DNA of 64,000 bases from Lewinella sp. JB7 (GTDB lineage: Bacteria > Bacteroidota > Bacteroidia > Chitinophagales > Saprospiraceae): positions 124,001 through 188,000 of the forward strand of contig NZ_JANCTD010000003.1 in assembly GCF_024297185.1 (NCBI RefSeq), in the 5' to 3' direction. The position numbers were made by a program, and so were the translations under genes. The notes beneath the pieces are model-generated. The model was not told the DNA's origin. It worked only from the letters and a program-made list of their open reading frames with translations, and did no database searches. This document shows, in pieces, positions 40,697 through 49,118 of the stretch. The number at the start of each line of letters is the position of its first letter. Position 1 is the stretch's first letter.

Positions 40697-42130
40697 ATGG
40701 AAAAGAATCAGGGTAAGCAGGGATCTTCCGAAGTCAGCCCCGGCGACGGCGATATCAAACGGTGGTTCCGGGAGTTCATGGATCTGCGGGAGGGCAGCGA
40801 CCGGGAGGGGGCGGTGCAGACGATCGTGAGCGGCAAGCTCATGCGGGGCAGCAACGCCTGGATGCTGGTGTGCTCCATCATGATCGCCAGCCTCGGACTC
40901 AACCTCAACTCCGGCGCCGTGATTATCGGTGCCATGCTCATCTCGCCGCTGATGAATCCCATTCTCGGCATCGGACTCGGCGTGGGGACCAACGACCGGG
41001 GCATGCTCGGCATCGCGCTGCGCAACTTCGGGGTAGCCATCGCCATCGCCCTCATTACGAGCTCGGTCTACTTTTTCTTCACCCCCCTCGACCTCTTTAC
41101 CCCCGAGATGCGGGCCCGCACGGAGCCGACCATTCTGGATGGGCTCATCGCCGTCTTCGGGGGGCTCGCCGGAATTATATCCGTGACCCGCGCCGATAAA
41201 ACCAACGCCATCCCGGGGGTAGCCATTGCCACGGCCCTGATGCCACCGCTCTGCGTAGCCGGTTACGGTCTGACGGTGGGCCTCAAGACCGGCGGGGATT
41301 TCACCATCTTCTGGCGGTCGTTCTACCTGTTCTTTCTGAACTCCTTCTTCATTGCCGCCACGGCATACCTCATCATCCGGCTTCTGCGCTTTCCCTTCCG
41401 GAAGTACATGAACAAACAGGAAAACCAACGGAGCCAACTGGTTATCGGCGTCATCAGCGTTCTGATGATCCTTCCGGGATACTACATCCTGCGCGACGTA
41501 CTGACCCGGCAGCGGGAAGCCCGTGCGGTAGAGGAGTTTACCGCGAAATACTTTCCCACCAGTGCCAGTTCGTCCATATTCGACCGCCGCAACCCCGCCG
41601 AACCGCTGTTGATCTACCCCGTGACCAATCGCAGGGTACCCACCGATAGTCTACCCATATACAGTGAAATGCTGCAGTCCCCACCCTACCGGGTCCCCGG
41701 CGCACGGGTGGTGGTCGATACCAGCTACAGTCCCTCCGAACTGGCCGGTATCAAGGGCGAACTGGCCACCCTCGAAGACATCAATATGCGGCTGCAGACC
41801 CTCGAGCAGGCGGAGATCACTTCCCAACGCGAGCAGCAGCGCATCGTGGAGGAACTGACCGGCTACCGGATGGACAGCGTCGACTTTATCAGTTTCTCCC
41901 AGCAGTTCATGCTGGCCTTTCCGAGAGTACAGCAAGTTCGCCTTGCCCGCGCCCAGAGCACCCAGCGATCCGGACCCGACGATGCCGTTCCCTACGACGA
42001 GCACCTCCCCATGGTATCCATTCGGGAAACACCCGCTCCGGCCGATGCCCAGGAAGAAGGTCGAATGCGCCAGTTCATCAAGCTCCAACTCGGCCTGGAT
42101 ACCCTCTTACTCGTACACGAGGCGCGGTAG
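40697..42130 (+). CDS. DUF389 (TIGR00341) membrane protein
   Basis: 477 residues. A short N-terminal region with WFREFMDLREGSD precedes about six helices (residues ~45-240) with the DUF389 signature GSNAWMLVCSIMIASLGLNLNSGAVIIGAMLISPLMNPI and GLAGIISVTRADKTNAIPGVAIATALMPPLCVAGYG. The C-terminal half (about 265-477) looks soluble, with a mixed helix/strand pattern of unknown function. The family's role is unknown. It is followed by mscS after 37 nt, all plus strand, and the two may act in the same membrane-stress response. Confidence 0.9.
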   Translation: MEKNQGKQGSSEVSPGDGDIKRWFREFMDLREGSDREGAVQTIVSGKLMRGSNAWMLVCSIMIASLGLNLNSGAVIIGAMLISPLMNPILGIGLGVGTNDRGMLGIALRNFGVAIAIALITSSVYFFFTPLDLFTPEMRARTEPTILDGLIAVFGGLAGIISVTRADKTNAIPGVAIATALMPPLCVAGYGLTVGLKTGGDFTIFWRSFYLFFLNSFFIAATAYLIIRLLRFPFRKYMNKQENQRSQLVIGVISVLMILPGYYILRDVLTRQREARAVEEFTAKYFPTSASSSIFDRRNPAEPLLIYPVTNRRVPTDSLPIYSEMLQSPPYRVPGARVVVDTSYSPSELAGIKGELATLEDINMRLQTLEQAEITSQREQQRIVEELTGYRMDSVDFISFSQQFMLAFPRVQQVRLARAQSTQRSGPDDAVPYDEHLPMVSIRETPAPADAQEEGRMRQFIKLQLGLDTLLLVHEAR

Positions 42131-42167
42131 GGCCAAACCTAGTTCCCCCCACCCCGGTTGTGCGGAT

Positions 42168-43139
42168 ATGGAAGACGAAGTAAAGGGCCTGGGCACGGTA
42201 TTTATCGATTACTGGAACCAATTTTTGGAGGCGGTGCCGGGGCTGATCCTGGCCCTGATCATTATCGTGGTCGGGATATTCATCGCCCGCCAGATCGCCA
42301 GTTTCTTCGGCAATAAGATTCTCGGTCGTATGGAAGATCCGCTGATGGGACGATTCCTCGTGACCTCCCTCCGCCTGCTGATCATTATCGGGGCCGTGCT
42401 GCTGGGTCTGCGCGCGGCCGGTCTCAGCGGAATCGCCGGTGCCCTTTTCGGTGCATTAGGAGCCAGTGCGGTGATCCTGGGCTTCGCGTTCCGGGACATC
42501 GGTGAAAATTTTATCTCCGGGATCATTCTCGCCTTTAACCGCCCCTTCGACATCAACGACACCATCCGGGTGGTCGATCACTTCGGCAAGGTCAAGAGCC
42601 TCCAGTTTCGGTATACCCACATCAAGACCTTCGACGGTAAGGATGTGTACATCCCGAATTCCGATGTCCTGACCGAACCGGTGCAGAATTACACCGCCGA
42701 CGGATTCATACGTTACGATTTCGTCGTGGGCATCGCGTACGAAGACGACATCCAGGGCGCCAAGGAGGTAATCCAACACGTGCTCGACCATAATGAACTC
42801 ATCATTCGGGACGACGACCACATCAATTTTGTCGCCGAGGATGAGCTCGCCGCCAGTACGGTGAATCTGCGCGTGTACTTTTGGGTAAACACCAAGGACT
42901 TCCGCGCCGGGGCGCTCCAGGTCAGGGGGGAGGTGATCCGCGACATCAAAAATGCCATCGACGCCAATAACTACAACCTGCCCGCCGACATTACGGAAAT
43001 CAAACTCTACGGCAGCGAGCGGGATATTCCCCTACGCATCGAATTTGACAATACACCCAATTCGGAAGCGGAAAACCTGCCCCCACGTGCCCAAAAGAAA
43101 GGAGTCGATCCCGGCAAACCGGAATCGACTCCTCAGTAA
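42168..43139 (+). CDS. mscS: MscS family mechanosensitive channel
   Basis: 323 residues from ATG 42168 (MEDEVKGLG); a longer open frame upstream overlaps DUF389 and is rejected. Helices at about 17-39, 60-80 and 85-105 lead into the pore segment GIAGALFGALGASAVILGFAFRDIGENF, then the beta domain (RPFDINDTIRVVDHFGKV) and a C-terminal alpha/beta domain. This is the MscS layout, a small-conductance channel that opens on membrane tension. The last codons (KGVDPGKPESTPQ) are embedded in a terminator hairpin. Confidence 0.95.
   Translation: MEDEVKGLGTVFIDYWNQFLEAVPGLILALIIIVVGIFIARQIASFFGNKILGRMEDPLMGRFLVTSLRLLIIIGAVLLGLRAAGLSGIAGALFGALGASAVILGFAFRDIGENFISGIILAFNRPFDINDTIRVVDHFGKVKSLQFRYTHIKTFDGKDVYIPNSDVLTEPVQNYTADGFIRYDFVVGIAYEDDIQGAKEVIQHVLDHNELIIRDDDHINFVAEDELAASTVNLRVYFWVNTKDFRAGALQVRGEVIRDIKNAIDANNYNLPADITEIKLYGSERDIPLRIEFDNTPNSEAENLPPRAQKKGVDPGKPESTPQ
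43101..43132 (+). terminator. Terminator embedded in the 3' end of mscS
   Basis: GGAGTCGAT (43101-43109) and ATCGACTCC (43124-43132) pair perfectly, with an inner CCGG/CCGG stem around CAAA. The hairpin ends 7 nt before the mscS stop, so coding and termination overlap. It is symmetric enough to serve either strand against the convergent hsp20 gene. Confidence 0.6.
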
Positions 43140-43161
43140 TGTAGTGGCCTAAGTCCTCCGC

Positions 43162-43572
43162 TTATGCTACGGCGATCTGACGAACCTGCTTGGTTACCGG
43201 TTCGCGCTTCGGCAGCGTGAGGCGCAGTAAGCCGTCTTCATAATTCGCTTCGATGGCGGTATCGTCGATGACCTCGTCGTTCAATTTGAATCGGCGGGAA
43301 AAATCATTGGTCTCGAACTCCCGGCGGACGTACTTCACGTCCGGCTCATCGCCGGTCTTCTCCATCGTGTAGGAGACCTCCAGCGTTCCTTCGAAAAAGT
43401 CGACGCTGAACCATTCCTTGTTACGACCCGGAGCGTACATCTCGAGCGTGAAGTGATCTTCGTGCTCGATAATGTTCACGGCCGGACGAGCCGTCTGCGC
43501 CGTACGCGTGCGCTGATCGTCAAAGAAACGGAAGGACGCCGGAAAGGGGCGGTTAGAACTGATGATGTTCAT
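43162..43572 (-). CDS. Hsp20/alpha-crystallin small heat-shock protein
   Basis: 136 residues from ATG 43572 (MNIISSNRP). The alpha-crystallin domain (about 35-130) shows PAVNIIEHEDHFTLEMYAPGR, DVKYVRREFETNDFSRRFKL and the terminal EANYEDGLLRLTLPKREP, with the conserved GLLRLTLPK edge strand. It holds denatured proteins for refolding. A longer open frame upstream would swallow the regulatory region. The 208 nt upstream of it contain a pair of palindromes and then the convergently placed terminator of the LysM gene. Confidence 0.95.
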   Translation of the reverse strand: MNIISSNRPFPASFRFFDDQRTRTAQTARPAVNIIEHEDHFTLEMYAPGRNKEWFSVDFFEGTLEVSYTMEKTGDEPDVKYVRREFETNDFSRRFKLNDEVIDDTAIEANYEDGLLRLTLPKREPVTKQVRQIAVA

Positions 43573-43646
43573 GGTAGATGGATTAATTGATGGTTTGTCC
43601 ACCCCTAAGCAATCTGGATGCCAAGGAATCACGAACGGAACTACAG

Positions 43647-43690
43647 GACATAATGTCACTTCAGTTTAAAATAACAAGACATTTTGTCAC
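43647..43690 (-). promoter_or_regulatory. Twin palindromic operator-like sites upstream of hsp20
   Basis: GACATAATGTCAC (43647-43659) and GACATTTTGTCAC (43678-43690) are 11 of 13 identical and each contains a dyad (GACAT-A-ATGTC; GACA-TTT-TGTC). They lie 31 bp apart, close to three DNA turns, so a dimeric regulator could sit on the same face. They start 75 nt upstream of the hsp20 ATG in an AT-richer stretch and are plausible heat-shock or stress operators. Confidence 0.4.
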
Positions 43691-43723
43691 CACATAATTA
43701 CGGTGCCGCTCCCCGCAACGCAA

Positions 43724-43754
43724 AATGCCGCGCTCGGGACTCGAGCGCGGCATT
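43724..43754 (-). terminator. Terminator between the LysM and hsp20 genes
   Basis: AATGCCGCGCTCG (43724-43736) and CGAGCGCGGCATT (43742-43754) form a perfect 13-bp stem with a 5-nt loop, followed on the minus strand by TTTTG. It lies 26 nt past the stop of the LysM gene (minus strand), which it probably terminates. Confidence 0.75.
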
Positions 43755-43780
43755 CGCATACTGGTTTTTATTCCGTTGAT

Positions 43781-44182
43781 TTAGGCATCAGGCTTACGAC
43801 CATCCGGGAAGGGGATCGTAAGTTCCTGACCGGGAAAAATCTTGTTGGGATCATCCAGTTGATCCGTATTGGCCGCGTATATCTTCTTGTAGGCCATCGC
43901 GTCACCGTAGTATTCCTTCGCCATTTTGGAAAGGCTATCTCCCTTTTGCACCGTGTGCTTCGCGTAATAGGCGTGGTTGCTCACCTTGATATCGGCTTCG
44001 ATGTCCCGGGGGTTTTCGCCACCAATTCGTTTGATCTCATCCCACATCAGATCTTTTTGTCGCTGGGTTTCCACGATGCCCCCTACGCGCAGTCGGCCGT
44101 CAGCTTCCTCGATGTAGCCGTTTTTGGTGTTGAACTTTTCGCCCATATCGAGGACGCTGCGGTACTTATTCTGTAGACTCAT
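43781..44182 (-). CDS. LysM domain protein (YgaU-like)
   Basis: 133 residues, no signal peptide. The N-terminal 65 residues include a BON-like KIGGENPRDIEADIKVSNH-type segment (here IKRIGGENPRDIEADIKV), and residues ~72-125 form a LysM domain (YYAKHTVQKGDSLSKMAKEYYGDAMAYKKIYAANTDQLDDPNKIFPGQEL reads as its two helices and two strands). The layout matches YgaU/Kbp, a small cytoplasmic potassium-binding or peptidoglycan-linked stress protein. It is bounded by a terminator toward hsp20 and by an Ig-like lipoprotein gene upstream (40 nt). Confidence 0.85.
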   Translation of the reverse strand: MSLQNKYRSVLDMGEKFNTKNGYIEEADGRLRVGGIVETQRQKDLMWDEIKRIGGENPRDIEADIKVSNHAYYAKHTVQKGDSLSKMAKEYYGDAMAYKKIYAANTDQLDDPNKIFPGQELTIPFPDGRKPDA

Positions 44183-44222
44183 GCTTGCATAGGTTAGTGT
44201 TCTGTGGCAACGGCCGCCTGCA

Positions 44223-45857
44223 TCAGTTGTTCTCCAGGTCCACCGTTTTCTCTACCTCCCAGTTTGCCCGTAGTGGTTCGATCTCGAAGCGCTGCACGAC
44301 TTCCGGTTGGAGACCGAAACGCAGGTCGCCGGCGTCGTAGCGGCCGTTGTTGTTGCTGTCGTACACCAGTTCCATACGGTAAGTACCCGGTTTCAGGCTG
44401 CGGTACACGGCGGTGTAGGTAAACCGGCGGTCGACGTAGCGCCGACTACCGACGATGACGTTACCGGAGTCGTCGATCAGCCGAAGAATGTAGCTGACGG
44501 CACCGTTCAGGTTAACCAGATTTATGGTCAGATCCCCGTAACTCTCCCGGCTGTCGATATTTAGCGTACGTACGATAGAGTCTGCATTGGTCCGGGCGTA
44601 CCAGTCGGTAACCGCGCCGGGAAGCAGTTCCAGCCGGAAGGGGGCGGCCCCATCACCACCCGCGAACAGGAGCAGGCGGGTGGGGTCCAGCGTGTCGATC
44701 TCGTACCGTGGGCTCAATCGCTGCGGCAGGGTGTCGCGAAAAAGATTCATACGTGAGGTGTCCAGGGATTCGAGGGGGCGGTTAAATACCAACGTGATGC
44801 CTTCCCCGGGGTTTACCCGGCTGGAAGATCGGCCTACGGTCGTGAGCGGCGGCAATTCTTCCGCTCCCACTCCGGTACCGGAAACAACGAGGGTATCGGT
44901 GTACGCACTGTCTCTGCCCAGGAGGATGGTATCCGCGGCCGGCTCCCGGTAGAAGAGACGGATGGTATCGCCGACATCGCTGCGGAGATAGGATCGCCGC
45001 GATCGGAGATCTACGTTGCGGGCCGGCTGGTTAACGCCGATCTTCACTATTCCGAAGCGGTCCGTTTCCGCTTCCGTGATCCTCGGCGTTACGGGAACCG
45101 CGGAGATGCGTAGCGTGCCGATCGGATTGTCGTCGTCCACGACCGTTACCGTGCTGTCGAGGTAGCCCACCGCCGTCGGAGGAAATACCCCCGCATAGTC
45201 AGCGAAGTAGGTGGTTGCCCCGGTACTGCGGAGGAGGGCTACGGCCCGGTACCGTCCGGGCTTAACGTTGCTGACGGTAAACGCTCCCTGCTTGTCGGTG
45301 ATCGCGAAGTAGGTGGGGTTTTCGGTGTACACTGCCGTATCCGCGAGATTGCCGTAGAGGGTAAAGGTGGCACCGTCTACCGGTTCCCCGCTGAATGCAT
45401 CGACCACGGTGCCGCTGACGGAGGCGGTGTCCAGCACCGGGCCGGTGGCGAAAACGAACCGAAGGTTTTTGGTGGGATTTCCCTCATTGAGGTCCTTGAT
45501 GGCCGCGCCGATGTTGACGACGTAAGTCACGTTGTCGAGCAGCGTGAGGCCTTCCAGCGGAATGATCAAACTGCGCCGCTGCAGTACGGGCCGGTTGTCG
45601 CCGCGAAGATCCAGGGGCGGGGAAATGATGATCTGTTGCTGGGGGTCGAGTTGTACCCATTCGTCGAAGGTGAGCACGATGCGCTCCGGACGAAAGTTCG
45701 TCTGAAAATTGGGGGTCGACTTTTCCAGGATCAGGCGCGGGCCGATGGAATCGACGTCACCACCCCGGGGCGGCGTCGGCGTAGCGCAGTGCTGCAGACT
45801 GACCGATTGGGCTACGAGTGCCAGCAGGAAAAAGAGGGCGGCAAGCAGCTTGCGCAT
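44223..45857 (-). CDS. Ig-like (Big_5/SbsA-type) lipoprotein
   Basis: 544 residues. The N-terminus (MRKLLAALFFLLALVAQSVSLQHCATPTPPRGG) is a signal with a lipobox-like cysteine (Cys24 in QHCATP). Residues ~35-140 form an SbsA-like Ig domain (FRPERIVLTFDEWVQL, VTYVVNIGAAIKDLNEGN). A carboxypeptidase regulatory-like segment (SGTVVDAFSGEPVDGATFTLYG ... GAFTVSNVKPGRYRAVAL) follows, then further strands and a C-terminal SpaA-like part (LKPGTYRMELVYDSNNNGRYDAGD). This is the typical Bacteroidota Ig-like lipoprotein found in outer-membrane assembly operons. Location: envelope. Confidence 0.8.
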   Translation of the reverse strand: MRKLLAALFFLLALVAQSVSLQHCATPTPPRGGDVDSIGPRLILEKSTPNFQTNFRPERIVLTFDEWVQLDPQQQIIISPPLDLRGDNRPVLQRRSLIIPLEGLTLLDNVTYVVNIGAAIKDLNEGNPTKNLRFVFATGPVLDTASVSGTVVDAFSGEPVDGATFTLYGNLADTAVYTENPTYFAITDKQGAFTVSNVKPGRYRAVALLRSTGATTYFADYAGVFPPTAVGYLDSTVTVVDDDNPIGTLRISAVPVTPRITEAETDRFGIVKIGVNQPARNVDLRSRRSYLRSDVGDTIRLFYREPAADTILLGRDSAYTDTLVVSGTGVGAEELPPLTTVGRSSSRVNPGEGITLVFNRPLESLDTSRMNLFRDTLPQRLSPRYEIDTLDPTRLLLFAGGDGAAPFRLELLPGAVTDWYARTNADSIVRTLNIDSRESYGDLTINLVNLNGAVSYILRLIDDSGNVIVGSRRYVDRRFTYTAVYRSLKPGTYRMELVYDSNNNGRYDAGDLRFGLQPEVVQRFEIEPLRANWEVEKTVDLENN

Positions 45858-45953
45858 TGGTGAGGTCGGTTCGTTCGGGGTAGGAAGAAGACGCCCGGTA
45901 AGTTGAGAAAGTTGGCGGTTACCGGTCAGGTGGGGAGCATCGCTCGACGGTAA

Positions 45954-46664
45954 CTACCGCTGCTCCCGCGCGCCGCCGCCCGCAAAGGTATCCACCCCGG
46001 CGAGTATGGCGTAGTAAACGATGGTGACCAGGCAGACGATGCGCCAGAACGGACTGCTCTCCGGATAGTACCAGACATTCATGACGGCCGAACCGATGAA
46101 GGCGCACGTAGCCGCCAGGGTAAGGGGCCACCACCGCCCGCCCCGGCTCGGATAAGCGAACAGGATCGGCAGAAAGTGCATGATGGCGAAGGTAAACACC
46201 AGCGTAACCTGCACCCATTCGGGCCAGCCGGGAATCACGAAGATCAGCAAGTATACCACCATATTCCACAGGGCGGGGAAGCCCACGAAGTGCTTGCCGT
46301 CCGCGCTTACCATCCCCTCCTTCCCGTAGTACAGGGCGGCCGAAAGCAACATCGCGAAGGCACCCGCGAGCCGGTAAGGGTACTGTAGATCGGCTGCCGC
46401 GTAAAAGAAGTACGCCGGCAGAATAGCGTAGGTGAAAAAGTCGATCACGTAGTCGATCGTCTTTCCGCTGACGCGGGGCAGCACTTCTTCGACCTTCGCC
46501 AGGCGGGCGAAAGTTCCGTCGATGCCGTCGATGACCAGGGCAACCAGCACCCAGAACATGGCCAGCCGGTAGCCGCCCTCGGTAACGGCCAGCAGTCCCA
46601 TGAAGCCGGCCAGCAGGCCCGATGCCGTAAAGATGTGTACGGACCAGGCCGCTATTTTACGCAT
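45954..46664 (-). CDS. pcs: CDP-alcohol phosphatidyltransferase (phosphatidylcholine synthase-like)
   Basis: 236 residues from ATG 46664 with about eight transmembrane helices. The CDP-alcohol motif is present in its Pcs-type form: DGIDGTFARLAKVEEVLPRVSGKTIDYVIDF carries the DG..GT..AR and G-x3-D-x3-D residues with a longer spacer than the classical CDP-alcohol family, as in phosphatidylcholine synthase. The enzyme would condense choline with CDP-diacylglycerol; a choline supply is not evident here. It starts within the last 8 nt of the EI24-like gene. Confidence 0.75.
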   Translation of the reverse strand: MRKIAAWSVHIFTASGLLAGFMGLLAVTEGGYRLAMFWVLVALVIDGIDGTFARLAKVEEVLPRVSGKTIDYVIDFFTYAILPAYFFYAAADLQYPYRLAGAFAMLLSAALYYGKEGMVSADGKHFVGFPALWNMVVYLLIFVIPGWPEWVQVTLVFTFAIMHFLPILFAYPSRGGRWWPLTLAATCAFIGSAVMNVWYYPESSPFWRIVCLVTIVYYAILAGVDTFAGGGAREQR

Positions 46665-47505
46665 GGGGTTTCCTTTTAGCGGCACGCCGTTCGGCTTTGC
46701 GGAGTTCCTCCTCGCTCATGCGGTAGCCGACCAGGTGAAGGTCGCTTTTTTCGCGCAACACGATGGCGGCCGCGACCGACGTGACCAGCGGCCCGAGAAT
46801 AGTGCCCACCACTGGCACCTTGAGTATAAGGAAAAGCGGAAGGCCCAGTCCGAGGCAGATGCCGATGTAATTGCGCCACAGGTGCCGCAGACTTTGCTGG
46901 ATGGTCAGGTCGAATTGTTCGTTGTAGTTGTCGGCGATGGCGTAGCCCAGAATCAACGACTGCACCCCGATCGCGAACCACCACTCCAGGGTGGCGGGTA
47001 ACAAAGAGTCTCCCAGATTGACGAGCGTTTCCTGAGCGACGAGGGCCATGATCGACACTTTGATCATGCGCTTCTGTGCCTGAAGGAAGGGTTTGAAGGT
47101 ATGAGCTTCGGCCACGTCCCGGTTCACCACGACCTGAAGACTGCGCCGCATAAAGTGATAAATGACCACTTCGAGCAGTACCAAAACTACCCAGTTGAGG
47201 GCGCCCTCGGAGAGGCTTTCGTACCCCTTGACCGCCAGACGGTATACCAGGCTGTCGGCCCCGATGGCCATGGCGTACAGGGGCTCATCGGAGTGGTTCT
47301 GCAACCAGTCGAGGACCTCGGAGATCATGGTCAGACCGAGCAGGACGCCGACGATCACCAGTCCCCGGGCCACCCAGCCGTAATCGCGCAAACCTTCCCA
47401 GAGCCGGTGGTTGCGCATGAACCGCCAGGCCCGCGGAAACGACAGCAGCGTATAAAAGAACTCGTGAACGCCGTAGCGAAATCGTGTCGGGCGATCGCGC
47501 TCCAT
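46657..47505 (-). CDS. EI24-like (CysZ-type) membrane protein
   Basis: 282 residues with about five to six hydrophobic segments (YGWVARGLVIVGVLLGLTMIS; LNWVVLVLLEVVIYHFM; WWFAIGVQSLILGYAIADNYN; YIGICLGLGLPLFLILKVPVVGTILGPLVTSVAAAIVL). The AIADNYNEQFDLTIQQSLRHLWRNYIGICLGLGLPLFLILKVPVVGTILGPLVTSVAAAIVLREKSDL organisation near the C-terminus is like EI24/CysZ proteins, which have been tied to sulfate import in bacteria. No cys genes are nearby, so sulfate transport is only one possibility. It is adjacent to the small coiled membrane protein upstream (no gap) and overlaps pcs by 8 nt. Confidence 0.68.
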   Translation of the reverse strand: MERDRPTRFRYGVHEFFYTLLSFPRAWRFMRNHRLWEGLRDYGWVARGLVIVGVLLGLTMISEVLDWLQNHSDEPLYAMAIGADSLVYRLAVKGYESLSEGALNWVVLVLLEVVIYHFMRRSLQVVVNRDVAEAHTFKPFLQAQKRMIKVSIMALVAQETLVNLGDSLLPATLEWWFAIGVQSLILGYAIADNYNEQFDLTIQQSLRHLWRNYIGICLGLGLPLFLILKVPVVGTILGPLVTSVAAAIVLREKSDLHLVGYRMSEEELRKAERRAAKRKPHA

Positions 47506-47790
47506 TTAGCTCTCGGTGAGGCCCTGACAGCGGGCGAGTTCCTGGCGGAGGCGATCGTTTTCCGCCCGCACTTCTTCCACGCTTTCGAAGGTAGCCGGTG
47601 CGTCGCGGGCGGTGGAGGGTGGAGCTTCGTATCGTTCGGCGGGGGCGGGATCGTCCATACCCAGCCAGCCCTTCACGTTGGCGACGGGATCTTCCCCGTT
47701 GTAGAGCGAGGCACCCACGTAAACGACGGGTAAAGCGATGATCAAAAATATGAGGAGCCGGCTGAAGCCGGTGAGTCTGTTCCGTGGCAT
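47506..47790 (-). CDS. Small membrane-anchored protein of unknown function
   Basis: 94 residues. One transmembrane helix (RLLIFLIIALPVVYVGASLYN, about 12-32) is followed by a polar linker with NVKGWLGMDD and a short terminal coiled coil (ESVEEVRAENDRLRQELARC). It lies directly upstream of the EI24-like gene with no gap, and a perfect -7 box (47835-47842) precedes it, so it probably leads the minus-strand envelope operon. No family recognised. Confidence 0.55.
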   Translation of the reverse strand: MPRNRLTGFSRLLIFLIIALPVVYVGASLYNGEDPVANVKGWLGMDDPAPAERYEAPPSTARDAPATFESVEEVRAENDRLRQELARCQGLTES

Positions 47791-47834
47791 GTGGCGAGAT
47801 TTTCCGTGAAAATAATGTGGCGGGTACGCGGGAG

Positions 47835-47842
47835 CAAAGGTA
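47835..47842 (-). promoter_or_regulatory. Bacteroidota -7 box TACCTTTG for the envelope operon
   Basis: Exact TAnnTTTG match on the minus strand, 45 nt upstream of the ATG of the small membrane protein gene at 47790. It also marks the divergent start of the beta-oxidation operon on the other strand. Confidence 0.5.
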
Positions 47843-47906
47843 AGTCTACGAAAGCCGTGGATTGAACGACGTATATTGTCGCGCCACCACTAACCCCCCG
47901 CTCGCC

Positions 47907-49118
47907 TTGCCCACCGAAGCCTTTATCTACGATGCGCTGCGCAGTCCCCGGGGCCGCGCCACCTACCCCGCCGACCTCTACGAAGTCAAACCGATCGAAC
48001 TGCTCGCCCAGTGCCTCACCGCCTTTCAGCGCCGCAGCGGGCGGGAGGATCTACCCACCGAAATCGACGACCTCGTCATCGGCTGCAATACCCCGGCCGG
48101 CGACCAGGGCTACAACATCGCCCGGGCGGCCCTGCTGTACGCGGGATGGGGCAAGGCGCGGGGCGGACTCCAGATCAACCGCTTCAACACCAGCGGACTG
48201 GAGGCCATCAACCTGGCCGCGGCGCGCATCACGGCCGGTTACGGGGAGACCATTATCGCCGGAGGGTTGGAGGTAATGTCGCGGGTGCCGACCTACCTCA
48301 ACAGCGGGCCGATGATGAACGACCCCGCCACGGTGATCAACAGCCACTACATCCCCCAGGGAGTGGCCGCCGACCTGGTGGCCAGCACCCACGGCCTTAC
48401 CCAGGCCGATCTGGATGCCTACGCCCTGCGCAGCCACGCGAAGGCCTCCGCGGCACGGGAGGCGGGCTACTTCCGCCCGAGTATGGAAGTGATCACCGAC
48501 CAGAACGGCATCCCCATTCTCGAGGAGGATGCGCTTCCGAATCCGCAGCTGACCGCCGAATCCCTGGCCGCACTCGAGCCTCGTTTCGCCGAAATGGGCC
48601 TGGCCGGCTTCGATGAGATGGCCCTCCACCGCTTCCCCCTCGTCGACCACGTCGATCACCTGCACACCAACGGCAATACGAGTCCGGCCGCCGACGGTTG
48701 TGCCCTCTGTCTGCTCGGCAACCGGAAGGCCGGCGAGCGACTCGGACTTAAACCCCGGGCGCGCATCCGGGCCGTAGCGATGTCGGCCGTAGACGCTACC
48801 CTCCTCACCGGCGGCGTGAACGCCAGCGACCTGGCCCTGCAGCAGGCCGGATTACGGAAGGATGACATCGACCTGTGGGAGTTTAACGAATCCTTCGCCG
48901 CCCCCTCCATCCGTTTTCAGCAACGGTTGTCCATCGACGACGACCGGCTCAACGTACTGGGCGGCAGCATCGCCCTCGGCGAGCCCCTCGGCGCCGTCGG
49001 GGGCATGATGCTGTGCCAGATCCTGGATGAACTCGAGCGCCGCGATCTGACCCTGGGCAGCCTGACCATCGACGCGGGGGCGGGGCTGGCGGTTTCCACC
49101 ATCATCGAACGACTATGA
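47907..49118 (+). CDS. Thiolase-family protein with all catalytic residues replaced
   Basis: 403 residues from TTG 47907, giving the natural start LPTEAFIYDALRSPRGRA. The fold is intact (NRFNTSGLEAINLAAARI; GGLEVMSRVP; NESFAAPSIRF; LGGSIALGEPLGAVGGMM), but the nucleophile in R-[LF]-C-x-S-G-L reads Asn94, the histidine in A-[LM]-G-H-P-L-G reads Glu359, and the second cysteine of C-x-G-G-G reads Asp389 in TIDAGAG. Thiolysis is therefore unlikely by the known mechanism. It overlaps the FadJ-like gene by 4 nt (ATGA), so it was likely retained as its partner, perhaps as a structural subunit. Confidence 0.88.
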   Translation: MPTEAFIYDALRSPRGRATYPADLYEVKPIELLAQCLTAFQRRSGREDLPTEIDDLVIGCNTPAGDQGYNIARAALLYAGWGKARGGLQINRFNTSGLEAINLAAARITAGYGETIIAGGLEVMSRVPTYLNSGPMMNDPATVINSHYIPQGVAADLVASTHGLTQADLDAYALRSHAKASAAREAGYFRPSMEVITDQNGIPILEEDALPNPQLTAESLAALEPRFAEMGLAGFDEMALHRFPLVDHVDHLHTNGNTSPAADGCALCLLGNRKAGERLGLKPRARIRAVAMSAVDATLLTGGVNASDLALQQAGLRKDDIDLWEFNESFAAPSIRFQQRLSIDDDRLNVLGGSIALGEPLGAVGGMMLCQILDELERRDLTLGSLTIDAGAGLAVSTIIERL

